A stretch of 64,000 bases of DNA, taken from the NCBI GenBank assembly GCA_963809795.1, contig CAWELN010000020.1, forward strand, positions 1 through 64,000, given 5' to 3'. This stretch comes from DASUAS01 sp963809795. GTDB lineage: Bacteria; Actinomycetota; Acidimicrobiia; IMCC26256; DASPTH01. This document shows positions 54,401 to 62,088 of the stretch, in pieces. Numbering within the stretch: position 1 is the stretch's first letter; every line of letters begins with the position of its first letter. The translations under genes were made by a program, and so were the position numbers. The notes under the pieces were generated by a model, which did not search any database, was not told where the DNA came from, and was given only the letters and a program-made list of their open reading frames with translations.

Positions 54401-55671
54401 GCGACACGCGCCGGGCCGGCAAGGACGTCGTGGAGCGGGCCGTCGCCCTGGACGCGTTCGAGCCTCGTCGCGAGCGACGCCGGCAACGCGCCGGTCCAAC
54501 GCAGCGGTGCGTCGATGGCGTCGCGCACGAAGAGCGGCTCGACGGTGAAGTCGTCGCGCAATGCCGGCACCACGGCGGCGATCTCGACGACGCGCCGTCG
54601 CAGCGACCCGCCGTCGTTCCGCACCGCGTCGTCACGGTCGAGGTGCACGACCACGTCGAGTGACTCCGAGAACACCTTGCGGACGATCCGTTCGGTCACG
54701 TTCTCGCCCGCCATGAGCGCGGCGTTCACCAGCGCGTCGAGGCCCTCGGAGGCGCTGTTCGCGTGGACGGTGCAGAGGAAGCCGCAGCCGGCGTTCACCG
54801 CCCGGCTGAGCTCGAACGCCTCGGCGCCGCGCACCTCGCCCACCACGATCCGATCCGGCCGCATCGCGAGCACGAACTTCACCAGGTCGCGCAGACTGAT
54901 CTCGCCGGTGCCGTCGAGCGCGGGCGGGCGTACCTCGTAGTAGGAGCCGTGCGTGATCGGCACCGCCAGCTCGCGGATCTCCTCGCACGCGCGCACGCAG
55001 TGCCCCGCCGGCGCGGCCGCCAGGAGCGCAGCGACCAGCGTCGTCTTGCCGGCACCGGGCTCGCCCGAGATCGCGATCCGGCTCCGGAGCTGCATCAGCA
55101 CGCGGAGGAACGCCGCGCCTTCCCGCGACAACGAATCGCGCTCGACCAGGTCGTCGAGCGTCACGTTGCGCACCACGTACCGCCGCAGGGTCGCCGACAG
55201 CTGGTCGCCGACCGGCGGAATGGCGGCCGTGAGGCGCGCGGTGCCGCCGAGCACGCGCGCCTGCACCATCGGATGCTTGGTGTTGAGCTGCCGGTCGGTC
55301 ACGGCCAGCATGCGCTCGACGACCTGCCGGTTCTCCTCCTCGCTGGTGGGCACGGTGAGCCCTCGCAGGCGCCCGGATCCGTCGAGGTACGACACCCGCG
55401 CCCCCTCGATGAAGATCTCCTCGACGTCGCGCCGGGCGATCAGCTCGGTGAGGGCACCGAAGTCGGTGATCGAGCGCAGCACCCGCTCGGCCATCTCGGC
55501 CGGCTCGACGAGCGGGAGCTCCTCGCCGAGCAGCGCCACGCGCTGGTAGGCGTCGACGGCGCGACCGACCTCGGCCCGGACCTCATCGAGGTCGGCCTCC
55601 GGGCGGAGCCGCCGGCGCTCGATCCGGGCGTGGACGTCGCGCCGGATGACGTCGTAGGCGTCGGTGCTCAT
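54397..55671 (-). CDS. tadA: TadA/CpaF family pilus assembly ATPase
   Basis: A 424-residue secretion ATPase that powers Flp pilus polymerisation. The N-terminal helical domain (1-110) is followed by a RecA-like core: Walker A GEPGAGKT at 203-210, an Asp-box-like CEEIREL, Walker B-region MRPDRIVVGEVRGAEA, and the His-box CTVHANSA. The arginine-rich RRYVVRNVTLDDLVE segment is typical of CpaF. The start has GGAAGG upstream and overlaps the TadZ stop. Confidence 0.92.
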   Translation of the reverse strand: MSTDAYDVIRRDVHARIERRRLRPEADLDEVRAEVGRAVDAYQRVALLGEELPLVEPAEMAERVLRSITDFGALTELIARRDVEEIFIEGARVSYLDGSGRLRGLTVPTSEEENRQVVERMLAVTDRQLNTKHPMVQARVLGGTARLTAAIPPVGDQLSATLRRYVVRNVTLDDLVERDSLSREGAAFLRVLMQLRSRIAISGEPGAGKTTLVAALLAAAPAGHCVRACEEIRELAVPITHGSYYEVRPPALDGTGEISLRDLVKFVLAMRPDRIVVGEVRGAEAFELSRAVNAGCGFLCTVHANSASEGLDALVNAALMAGENVTERIVRKVFSESLDVVVHLDRDDAVRNDGGSLRRRVVEIAAVVPALRDDFTVEPLFVRDAIDAPLRWTGALPASLATRLERVQGDGPLHDVLAGPARVA

Positions 55672-56833
55672 GCCTTCCTCCCCCACCGGGTCGCCGCCGA
55701 CCGGCACGTCACTTCGTGCGCGAGCGACGCGACCGCGGCCCGGAACGGTCCGCGGCCCACGAGCGCGCCGTCCCATGCTGCGGCCTCCACCCGCGCGTCG
55801 GTCGGGAGCCAGGTGATCGACTCCGGGCGGAGCGTCCGCACGATCTCGGCCCGGATCTCCTCACGGCGGTAGCGCGCCCCGGGTGCGCGGTTGACCGCCA
55901 GGTGGACCGGCGTGGCGGGCACGCGGCGGCGCACGAGTGCGGCCCACTCGAGCGCGCGCACGACCCCCACGGGGCTCGCACCCGCCACACCGACGATGGC
56001 CGTCGCGGCGCCGAGCAGCACCGACGCGACCGGGGACGTCTCGTCGGCGTCGACCACGCACGCGTGGCGCTGCGCGCACGGCGTCGACGACGCCGAGCAC
56101 GTCGTCGGGGGTGACCTGCGTGGCGGCCACCGGGCTCGGGAACCCGGCGACGACGCCGAGCGCCGCCGCGCCACCGGGCGGCCACGTGATGGTGGCCGGG
56201 AGCTCGCCGAGCCCGTGCGCGCAGGCGTCGATCGCGCTGCGGAGGTTCGGCTCGAGTTCGAGCCCGAGCCGTCCGGCGACCGAGGGCGCCACCTCGTGGG
56301 CGTCCACGAGCACGACGGGCTCCCGGCGGGCGGCGAGCGCAGCCGCCAGCGTCACGGCCACCTCGGTGACACCACTGCCGCGCGGGCCGGAGACCACGAC
56401 CAACGGCCCCAGACGCCGGTCGCACGCGGCGCCCGCGTCGGCAACGGTGTCGGCGCCGGCACCGATCGCGCGGGACGCCGAGATGTCGAGGTCGGCGAGC
56501 GCGTCGACGAACTCCGCCATCGGCGAGTCCCCGGCGATCGTGGCGTCCACGCCGAGGGCGAGGAGATGATCCTTGCCCGCCGGTTCCTCGGGATCGAAGA
56601 CACCGACGACCCGCCGACCACGGCCGTGGACCGCGCGCGACGAAGCCGAGCGTCAGCGCGGGCCAGCGATCGCTCACGACGAGCGCGTCGTACTCCTCGT
56701 CGAGCGCGACGGCCGGCTCGACCACGACCTGACGCACGCGTGCCCCGCCGTGGTGGGCGAGGTGGCGGTGCAGCTCCTCGACCCACGGTTCGGGCGAGAA
56801 CACCAGCGCGACGGTCGGTTCCACGACGGTCAC
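55668..56833 (-). CDS. TadZ/CpaE-like pilus localisation ATPase (two apparent frameshifts)
   Basis: About 390 residues in three stretches. An atypical receiver-like N-terminal domain (TVVEPTVALVFSPEPWVEELH) is followed, after a frame switch near 56,630, by a MinD-like domain (LVVVSGPRGSGVTEVAVTLAAALA, VVLVDAHEVAPSVAGRL). After a switch near 56,095 comes the C-terminal part (RHACVVDADE, AIVGVAGASPVGVVRALEWA). The P-loop equivalent lacks the signature lysines of MinD/ParA (GPRGSGVTE), so ATP hydrolysis may be lost, as in some TadZ proteins. It likely positions the pilus machine. Confidence 0.78.
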
Positions 56834-57582
56834 CGCGCCGTCGGGTCGAGGGCGTCGGACGTCCCGACGCGATCCAAGGACTGGGGCGCGGTGCCGGCCG
56901 CGGGACGGGCACCCGTCGTGAGGGTGATCGAGATGTCCCCGTCGGCGATCGCGGCCGCGAGGAGCTGCGACTGTGCGGCCGAGACCGCCACCGTGACCGT
57001 GAACGGGCTCGCCGACTCGCCGATCCCGCCGCGACCGCGCGCGTCGACGGCGAGCACCTCCGCGTCGGCCACGATGATCGAGACCTGGTGGGTCCCGGCG
57101 AAGAGCACGTCGACCCGGTCCCCGGCGCCGAGGCGGCCGCCGACCGCCCGTGCCGGGTCGATCGGGATGCTCATCGCCCGCAGGCCGTGGCGGGCGGCTC
57201 GGGGTCGCAGCGTTCGCCGGACCACCAGCTCACCCGCGGCGATGGTGGACGCCGCCACCTTCCCGCGCACCGTGGCCGCGTCGTGGGCGCGCACCGCGGT
57301 GGCGAGGAGGGCGGACCCCATCGTCACCGCCTCCGACCGGAAGTCCGCCGGTCCCACCGTCTCGCCGGCGCGGATCTCGTGGGCGGCGACGAGGACCCGG
57401 GCATTGCCCTCGTGCTCACGCAGCGCGGCGAACGAGAGCACGACGCCCACCACCCCGGCGACGACCATGACGACGTGGCCCCGCGAGACGCGGCCCCGGA
57501 GCGTTCGCCTCGGGCCTGCCGGCAGCTCGGTCGCCGGCCCGCCGTCCCGCACCGCCTCGACCCTGGTGGTCGCCGCTGTCAT
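56830..57582 (-). CDS. CpaB/RcpC-like pilus assembly protein (SAF domain)
   Basis: A 250-residue protein with one N-terminal membrane helix (GHVVMVVAGVVGVVLSFAAL) and an SAF domain (RVLVAAHEIRAGETVGPADF). RcpC/CpaB-like repeats follow (SIPIDPARAVGGRLGAGDRVDVLFAG). It is the first gene of the pilus operon. In Gram-negatives CpaB assists the secretin; here no secretin gene is present, so it may interact with the cell wall or the pilus fibre. The upstream frame to 57687 is promoter DNA. Confidence 0.83.
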   Translation of the reverse strand: MTAATTRVEAVRDGGPATELPAGPRRTLRGRVSRGHVVMVVAGVVGVVLSFAALREHEGNARVLVAAHEIRAGETVGPADFRSEAVTMGSALLATAVRAHDAATVRGKVAASTIAAGELVVRRTLRPRAARHGLRAMSIPIDPARAVGGRLGAGDRVDVLFAGTHQVSIIVADAEVLAVDARGRGGIGESASPFTVTVAVSAAQSQLLAAAIADGDISITLTTGARPAAGTAPQSLDRVGTSDALDPTAR

Positions 57583-57612
57583 CGATCCCGGTCCCCGTCC
57601 TGCCACCCGGCC

Positions 57613-57667
57613 GTCCGATATGTCCGATACCTGAGCTTCTCGGGGAGTCTGCACTATTCGTACGAAT
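57613..57667. promoter_or_regulatory. Regulatory region between tad operon and HTH gene
   Basis: Two direct copies of GTCCGATA (57613-57620 and 57622-57629) and a perfect 12-base palindrome ATTCGTACGAAT (57656-57667), all in the 188-base divergent gap. AT-rich islands like these in 70% GC DNA are good candidates for regulator binding, possibly by the HTH protein encoded at 57771. Confidence 0.5.
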
Positions 57668-57758
57668 CGGTCAAGGGGGACGATCACCGACAGGCCTCGC
57701 GGCCGGGGACCACCACGACAGGGTGCGAAGAAGCGGCTCAGACAGGCGCAGGCGGCGA

Positions 57759-57764
57759 TAGGCT
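57759..57764 (+). promoter_or_regulatory. -10 box TAGGCT for leaderless HTH gene
   Basis: TAGGCT, 6 bases, ATG 57771. CAGACA lies 15 bases upstream of it as a possible -35. Confidence 0.5.
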
Positions 57765-57770
57765 CCGCCG

Positions 57771-58035
57771 ATGGACGAGGCCGACCTCCGGTCGGGCGCC
57801 GACGACTTCCCGCCCGTGCTCACGACCGCGATGGCCGCCGAGCTCCTCCAGGTGCACGTCGAGTACCTGCGCCGGATGGTGCGGGAGGGGCGGATCCCCT
57901 GCCACCGGTTCCCGGGCGGCCGGGAGATGCGCTTCCTGCCGCGACGAGCTGCTCGAGTGGCTGGCGGCGCTCCCCGGCGCCGATCAGTCGACGTCGTCCG
58001 GGCGCACCCAGCGAACCGACGCCATCGGCACGTAG
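57771..58035 (+). CDS. Small helix-turn-helix (MerR/excisionase-type) DNA-binding protein (one apparent frameshift)
   Basis: About 88 residues. LTTAMAAELLQVHVEYLRRMVREGRIPCHRFPGGREMRF is a winged-helix excisionase-like fold; after a one-base shift near 57,935 it continues DELLEWLAALPGADQ to a TAG stop at 58035, the normal ending of this family. Such proteins are transcription regulators or recombination directionality factors. It is divergent from the Tad operon and may regulate it. Its 3' end overlaps the convergent gene by 52 bases. Confidence 0.75.
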
Positions 58036-58505
58036 CCACGCCCGCCGTCGCGGTCGGTGACCGACACGTGGTCGCGCCCGAGGCCGAGCACACCGGTCAC
58101 CTCGTCACCGGCGTCGACACCGAGGCGCACCGTCGTGCCCTCGAGCTGGCGCAGCCGGGCCACGAACGTGCTCACGGCGCCGTCGCCGCGTGCACCCCCA
58201 CCCCGCGCCTGATGCACCACGCGGACGACGGCCGGCATCGTCGCGTCGACGCGGACGTCGACGCCACCGGCGGGCGTGGTGACGCGGGCGAGGTCGCGCC
58301 CCACCGCGGTGAGCACGCCCGTGAACGTGCAGGTCGCGAACCCGAAGGCCACCGTGTCGCCGCGGTGCATGCAGTCGCGCAGCACGTCGACCAGCGCGCG
58401 CTCGTGCTCCCAGCGCACCAACGCCGCCCGCGCCCAGACCTCCTCGTCGGCCCGCCACGCGGCGCGGACGGTGTGGGCGGCGGCGAGCTCCGGCTCGTCG
58501 AACAT
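57984..58505 (-). CDS. Conserved hypothetical protein
   Basis: A 173-residue soluble protein of unknown function, beginning MFDEPELAAAHTVRAAWRADEE. A first helical part of ~60 residues is followed by two similar beta-rich halves (VAFGFATCTFTGVLTAVGRDLARVTTPAGGVDVRVD and TVRLGVDAGDEVTGVLGLGRDHVSV) that look like a duplicated small beta-barrel. No catalytic motif is seen. It is convergent with the HTH gene. Confidence 0.6.
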   Translation of the reverse strand: MFDEPELAAAHTVRAAWRADEEVWARAALVRWEHERALVDVLRDCMHRGDTVAFGFATCTFTGVLTAVGRDLARVTTPAGGVDVRVDATMPAVVRVVHQARGGGARGDGAVSTFVARLRQLEGTTVRLGVDAGDEVTGVLGLGRDHVSVTDRDGGRGYVPMASVRWVRPDDVD

Positions 58506-58584
58506 GTCGAGGCATTTGAGCAGATTGTCGGCCTCGCTGCACGGTCGGGGTCCGGGGCGACGGAACCGCCGCGGAGGCCCTCGG

Positions 58585-58590
58585 TACCGT
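58585..58590 (+). promoter_or_regulatory. -10 box TACCGT (with GGAAC 18 bases upstream) for copper protein gene
   Basis: GGAAC (58562-58566), 18-base spacer, TACCGT, 7 bases, ATG 58598. Confidence 0.45.
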
Positions 58591-58597
58591 GGGCCGG

Positions 58598-60115
58598 ATG
58601 CGTCCCCCCAGGTCGAGGCGTCTCGCGCGTGGCGCTGGTGGTCGTCCTCGTGCTCGGCGCGGGGCTGGCGGTCGCCACACTCAGCGGGTCGACCCGCGCC
58701 ACCGTGGGACCGAACCCCGACGCCGGGTCGTCGGCGGGCGTGCAGCACCTGCACCTCGAGTACGGACCGCTCGCCATCCGCCCCGGGCAGAACCTGATCG
58801 ACACCAACAAGTACCGGATCCCGCAGCCGACCGAGGACGGCTGGATCGTCGGCTTCCGGCCGAACCTGCGTCTCGCGAACGGCACGGTCCCACCCGTCGA
58901 CGTGCTCCACCTGCATCACGGCGTGTGGGCCAACGCGCGGCGGCGCGACGCGACCGCGCCGCTGTTCCCCGAGCGCTTCTTCGCCACCGGCGAGGAGAAG
59001 ACCGCGCTCGAGCTCCCCGCGGGCTACGGCTACCCGTACCGCACGTCGGACGCGTGGTACCTCAACTACATGGTTCACGACCTCACCCCGAAGCCGTTCA
59101 CCGTGTATCTCACCTACGACGTCGACTTCGTGCCCGCGACGTCGCCGCAGGCGAGCGGCATGAAGGCCGTGCACCCGATCTGGCTCGACGTGCAGAACGG
59201 CAAGGTGTACCCGGTGTTCGACGCGCTGAAGGGCACCGGTCGCGACGGGAAGTTCACCTATCCCGACGACGACCCGAACGCGCCGCGGAAGAACCAGTAC
59301 ACGCTGCCGACCGACGGCGTGCTGGTGAAGACGTTCGGGCACCTGCACCCCGGCGGCCTCTACGACACGTTCTCGGTCTGCGCGGCGATCAGACCCGGAC
59401 GGTGTTCACGTCGAAGGCGCACTACTACGAGCCCGCGGGCGCAGTGTCGTGGGACGTCTCGATGACCGCGACCCCGGACGACTGGGCGGTGGCGGTGAAG
59501 GCGGGCGACACGCTCAGCATCTCGACCACGTACGACACGTCGCGGGCGTCGTGGTACGAGTCGATGGGAATCGGCGTGGTGTGGATGTACGACGGGCCCG
59601 GTGGGAAGGACCCGTTCACCGAGCCCATCGACCAGGCCGGCGTCCTCACCCACGGTCACCTGCCCGAGAACGACAACCACGGCGGGACGAAGACGAAGCT
59701 GGCCGATCCGCGCCGGGTGGGCGCGGGTCCACTGACCAGCGCGATCCCGATCGGGAGCTTCGAGTACGGCGCCGGCGACCTGACCGTCGCCGGCGGCCGG
59801 ATCCCGACGGTCACCGAGGGGAAGTCGATCACGTTCGACAACCTCGACGCCGGCGACCAGCGGGTGTGGCACTCGATCACCGCGTGCAAGGCGCCGTGCA
59901 CCGCGTCGACCGGCATCGCGTATCCCCTCGCCGACGCCACGGTGCAGTTCGACTCCGGTGAGCTCGGCACCGGCGGGCCGCCCACCTCCGGCAGCACGAC
60001 CTGGAGCACGCCGGCCGACCTCACCCCCGGGACCTACACGTACTTCTGCCGCATTCACCCGTTCATGCGCGGCGCGTTCCGCGTGGTGCCACCCGCGTCT
60101 TCGGCACCCCAGTAG
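58598..60115 (+). CDS. Secreted Nod19-like protein with C-terminal plastocyanin-type copper domain (two apparent frameshifts)
   Basis: About 505 residues. The N-terminal hydrophobic signal (VALVVVLVLGAGLAVATL) is followed by a ~330-residue domain resembling the plant stress-upregulated Nod19 family (VDVLHLHHGVWANARR, YLNYMVHDLTPKPFTVYLTYDVDF). A cupredoxin domain then follows, with type 1 copper ligands in VWHSITAC (His), and FCRIHPFMRG (Cys, His, Met). The body frame shifts near 59,390. ATG 58598, predicted by the leaderless promoter, joins the frame only if one C is removed from the CCCCCC run at 58604-58609; otherwise the start is GTG 58629. It is probably an extracellular redox or copper-binding protein. 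Confidence 0.75.
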   Translation: MRPPRSRRLARGAGGRPRARRGAGGRHTQRVDPRHRGTEPRRRVVGGRAAPAPRVRTARHPPRAEPDRHQQVPDPAADRGRLDRRLPAEPASRERHGPTRRRAPPASRRVGQRAAARRDRAAVPRALLRHRRGEDRARAPRGLRLPVPHVGRVVPQLHGSRPHPEAVHRVSHLRRRLRARDVAAGERHEGRAPDLARRAERQGVPGVRRAEGHRSRREVHLSRRRPERAAEEPVHAADRRRAGEDVRAPAPRRPLRHVLGLRGDQTRTVFTSKAHYYEPAGAVSWDVSMTATPDDWAVAVKAGDTLSISTTYDTSRASWYESMGIGVVWMYDGPGGKDPFTEPIDQAGVLTHGHLPENDNHGGTKTKLADPRRVGAGPLTSAIPIGSFEYGAGDLTVAGGRIPTVTEGKSITFDNLDAGDQRVWHSITACKAPCTASTGIAYPLADATVQFDSGELGTGGPPTSGSTTWSTPADLTPGTYTYFCRIHPFMRGAFRVVPPASSAPQ

Positions 60116-60195
60116 CTCGCGATCACGAGCGGATCGGCCCGCACCTCGGCCGGGGTGCCCTCGGCGATGACCACGCCGGCTTCGACGGCCGTTCG
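60100..60195 (-). pseudogene. Fragment of an ABC-transporter ATPase (LivF/LivG-type) C-terminus
   Basis: The minus strand encodes VVIAEGTPAEVRADPLVIASYWG, the characteristic tail of branched-chain amino-acid-type ABC ATPases. No Walker motifs or other parts of the ATPase exist nearby; the copper-protein end and the SDR end hem it in. It is a relic of a deleted gene. Confidence 0.5.
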
Positions 60196-60212
60196 GCGCT
60201 GCAGACGGACGA

Positions 60213-60980
60213 TCAGTGCTCCGGCAACCTCGCGAACTCGACCGTCTCGGGCTCCCATGGCGGCCGGTGGAGCACCGCGTCACCACTGCGGTCGGAGGCG
60301 AGGATGTCGACCACCGTCGCCGCCATGTCCTCGGGTTCGAAGGCGGCGACCCCCATCCGCTCGAACAACCCGTGGGGATCCTCACCCATCAATGGCGTGG
60401 CGACCGCGCCCGGGCAGAGCGCGTTGATGCGGATCCCACGCTGCTCGAGCTCGGCGTGGACGCTGCGCACCAGGCCGATGAGGGCCCACTTCGTGAGCGC
60501 GTACACCGGGTTGGCGGGTAACGGCATCACCCCGGCCATCGACGACGTCACCACCACCGCGCCGTTCGCACGCTCGAGCAGCGGGATGGCCTCGCGCAAC
60601 CCGAAGAACACGCCGTCGACGTTCACCCCGAGGTAGGCGCGGTACCGGTCGTCGGACACCTGGGTGATGTCGGGCATCGTGACGTCGTAGATGCCGGCGT
60701 TGAGGTGCAGCAGGTCGAGCCGATCGAACCCGCGCAGCAGCTCCCGCCACGCATCAGGCTGCGACACGTCGAGGTGCACGTAGGTGCCGCCGGCCTCGTC
60801 GGCGGCGCGGGTGCCGAGCTCGTCGGACACGTCGAGCAGGGTGACGGTGGCGCCCGCGTCGGCGAGGGCCTTCGCCGTCGCCCGGCCGATGCCCGAGGCG
60901 GCGCCGGTGACGACGGCGGTCTTGCCGGAGAAGTCGGGCGAATCTCCTGCAGCCCTTGTCCCGTCACGATTCTCAGCCAT
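60213..60980 (-). CDS. Short-chain dehydrogenase/reductase
   Basis: A 255-residue classical SDR: TGAASGIGRATA (cofactor), LHLNAGIYDV (NAG), VVTSSMAG (Ser), VYALTKWAL (Tyr/Lys). It likely acts on an alcohol or ketone substrate with NAD(P). The start is leaderless (TAGGGT 6 bases upstream), and the first ~18 residues before the Rossmann fold are hydrophilic. Confidence 0.88.
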   Translation of the reverse strand: MAENRDGTRAAGDSPDFSGKTAVVTGAASGIGRATAKALADAGATVTLLDVSDELGTRAADEAGGTYVHLDVSQPDAWRELLRGFDRLDLLHLNAGIYDVTMPDITQVSDDRYRAYLGVNVDGVFFGLREAIPLLERANGAVVVTSSMAGVMPLPANPVYALTKWALIGLVRSVHAELEQRGIRINALCPGAVATPLMGEDPHGLFERMGVAAFEPEDMAATVVDILASDRSGDAVLHRPPWEPETVEFARLPEH

Positions 60981-60986
60981 GGGCGG

Positions 60987-60992
60987 ACCCTA
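60987..60992 (-). promoter_or_regulatory. -10 box TAGGGT for SDR gene, overlapping a stop codon
   Basis: TAGGGT on the minus strand, 6 bases before ATG 60980. TAG (60992-60990) is the stop of the integrase-tail frame upstream. Confidence 0.5.
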
Positions 60993-61231
60993 CAGTCCGC
61001 GAGGAGTGCGCGAAAGCAGCGTCGAGCACGCCCGCGCGACGTCGTCATCCGTCGGCATCACGTGCGCATACGTGGACAGCGTCACCACTTCGGCTTCGAC
61101 GACGCCCACTAGCGTCTTCAGTCGCTCGACGTCCCTCGCCGTATCGGAGGTGGGAACTTCCAGCGGGTGGACGTCGGGGAGAACGTCGACGACGACGGCA
61201 ACCCACCAGGCGGTGATCGCCTTCTTCATGT
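60990..61231 (-). pseudogene. Remnant of a second tyrosine recombinase (C-terminal tail)
   Basis: An 80-residue frame whose last third, TLSTYAHVMPTDDDVARA, matches the catalytic-tyrosine tail of phage-type integrases. Upstream residues do not match an integrase. Probably a decayed relic of a mobile element; whether it is translated is unknown. Confidence 0.45.
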
Positions 61232-61325
61232 CCCACTGCAACGTTGGAGGGCATCTCCGCCGAATCCTTTCCCCAGTCGGGCGTCCTTTCGAGGTGCGTC
61301 CGGCGGCAACTCTCGGTGATTCCTC

Positions 61326-61988
61326 GTGACTGATGTCGCCGCCGTGATCTTCGACCTGGACGGCGTGCTCGTCGACTCCGAGACGATCTGGGACGACGCC
61401 GCGCCGATCGCTGGTCGAGGAGCACGGCGGGACCTGGCTGGCGTCGGCCACGCGAGACATGATGGGCATGAGCTCGTCGTGAATGGTCGGTGTACCTGCG
61501 CGAGCGGCTCGGCGTGGATGTCGAGCCGGAAGAGATCTCTTCGTCGCGCCGATGACGTCGCACAGCGCTACCGCGCCCAGTTGCCGCTCCTCCCCGGAGC
61601 ACGCGGCGCGGTGCTCCGGCTCGCGTCCGCGTGGCCGCTCGGGCTCGCGTCGTCATCGAACCGCACGATCATCGAGGAATTCCTCGACGCGAGCGGTCTC
61701 CGCTCGTCGTTCGCCGTGACCGTGTCATCAGAGGAGGTGGCGCGGGGCAAGCCGGCGCCCGATGTCTGCGCGGCTGCCGCCGGCCTACGCGCCGAGCCCG
61801 ATCGGTGCGTCGCGATCGAGGACTCGACCAACGGCCTCGCGCCGCTGCCAGCCACGCGCATGACCGTCATCGCGGTTCCCAACCAGCACTTCCCTCCGTC
61901 TGCTGACGCGCTCAGCCACGCTGCGCTCGTCATGCCATCCATCGTGGATCTCACCGAAGAACAGATTCGGCAAAGCGCAAGCTCGTGA
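61326..61988 (+). CDS. HAD-superfamily phosphatase, beta-phosphoglucomutase-like (about three apparent frameshifts)
   Basis: About 220 residues. Motif I is AVIFDLDGVLVDSE (residues 6-19), motif II Ser in GLASSSNR, motif III Lys in GKPAPDVC, motif IV in AIEDSTNG. The cap region (about 61,405-61,540) needs frame switches to read LVEEHGGTWLASATRDMMGMSS and EWSVYLRERLGVDVEPEE. Likely hydrolyses or isomerises a sugar phosphate. The density of shifts here suggests either poor consensus or a dying gene; motifs I-IV are intact, favouring the former. Confidence 0.72.
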   Translation: MTDVAAVIFDLDGVLVDSETIWDDAAPIAGRGARRDLAGVGHARHDGHELVVNGRCTCASGSAWMSSRKRSLRRADDVAQRYRAQLPLLPGARGAVLRLASAWPLGLASSSNRTIIEEFLDASGLRSSFAVTVSSEEVARGKPAPDVCAAAAGLRAEPDRCVAIEDSTNGLAPLPATRMTVIAVPNQHFPPSADALSHAALVMPSIVDLTEEQIRQSASS

Positions 61989-62088
61989 ACGACGGCAGCG
62001 GCGAAGGCGCCGACCACCGAGGCGCAGGTCTCGTCCGGCATCCGCCGCCGTGGCGTCGGGTACCTACGTACCGACCCCTGGGACGATT

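Noticed and set aside
60705..61112. Plus-strand frame opposite the SDR start
   Set aside because: Shadow of the SDR and integrase tail with no start signal or family resemblance.
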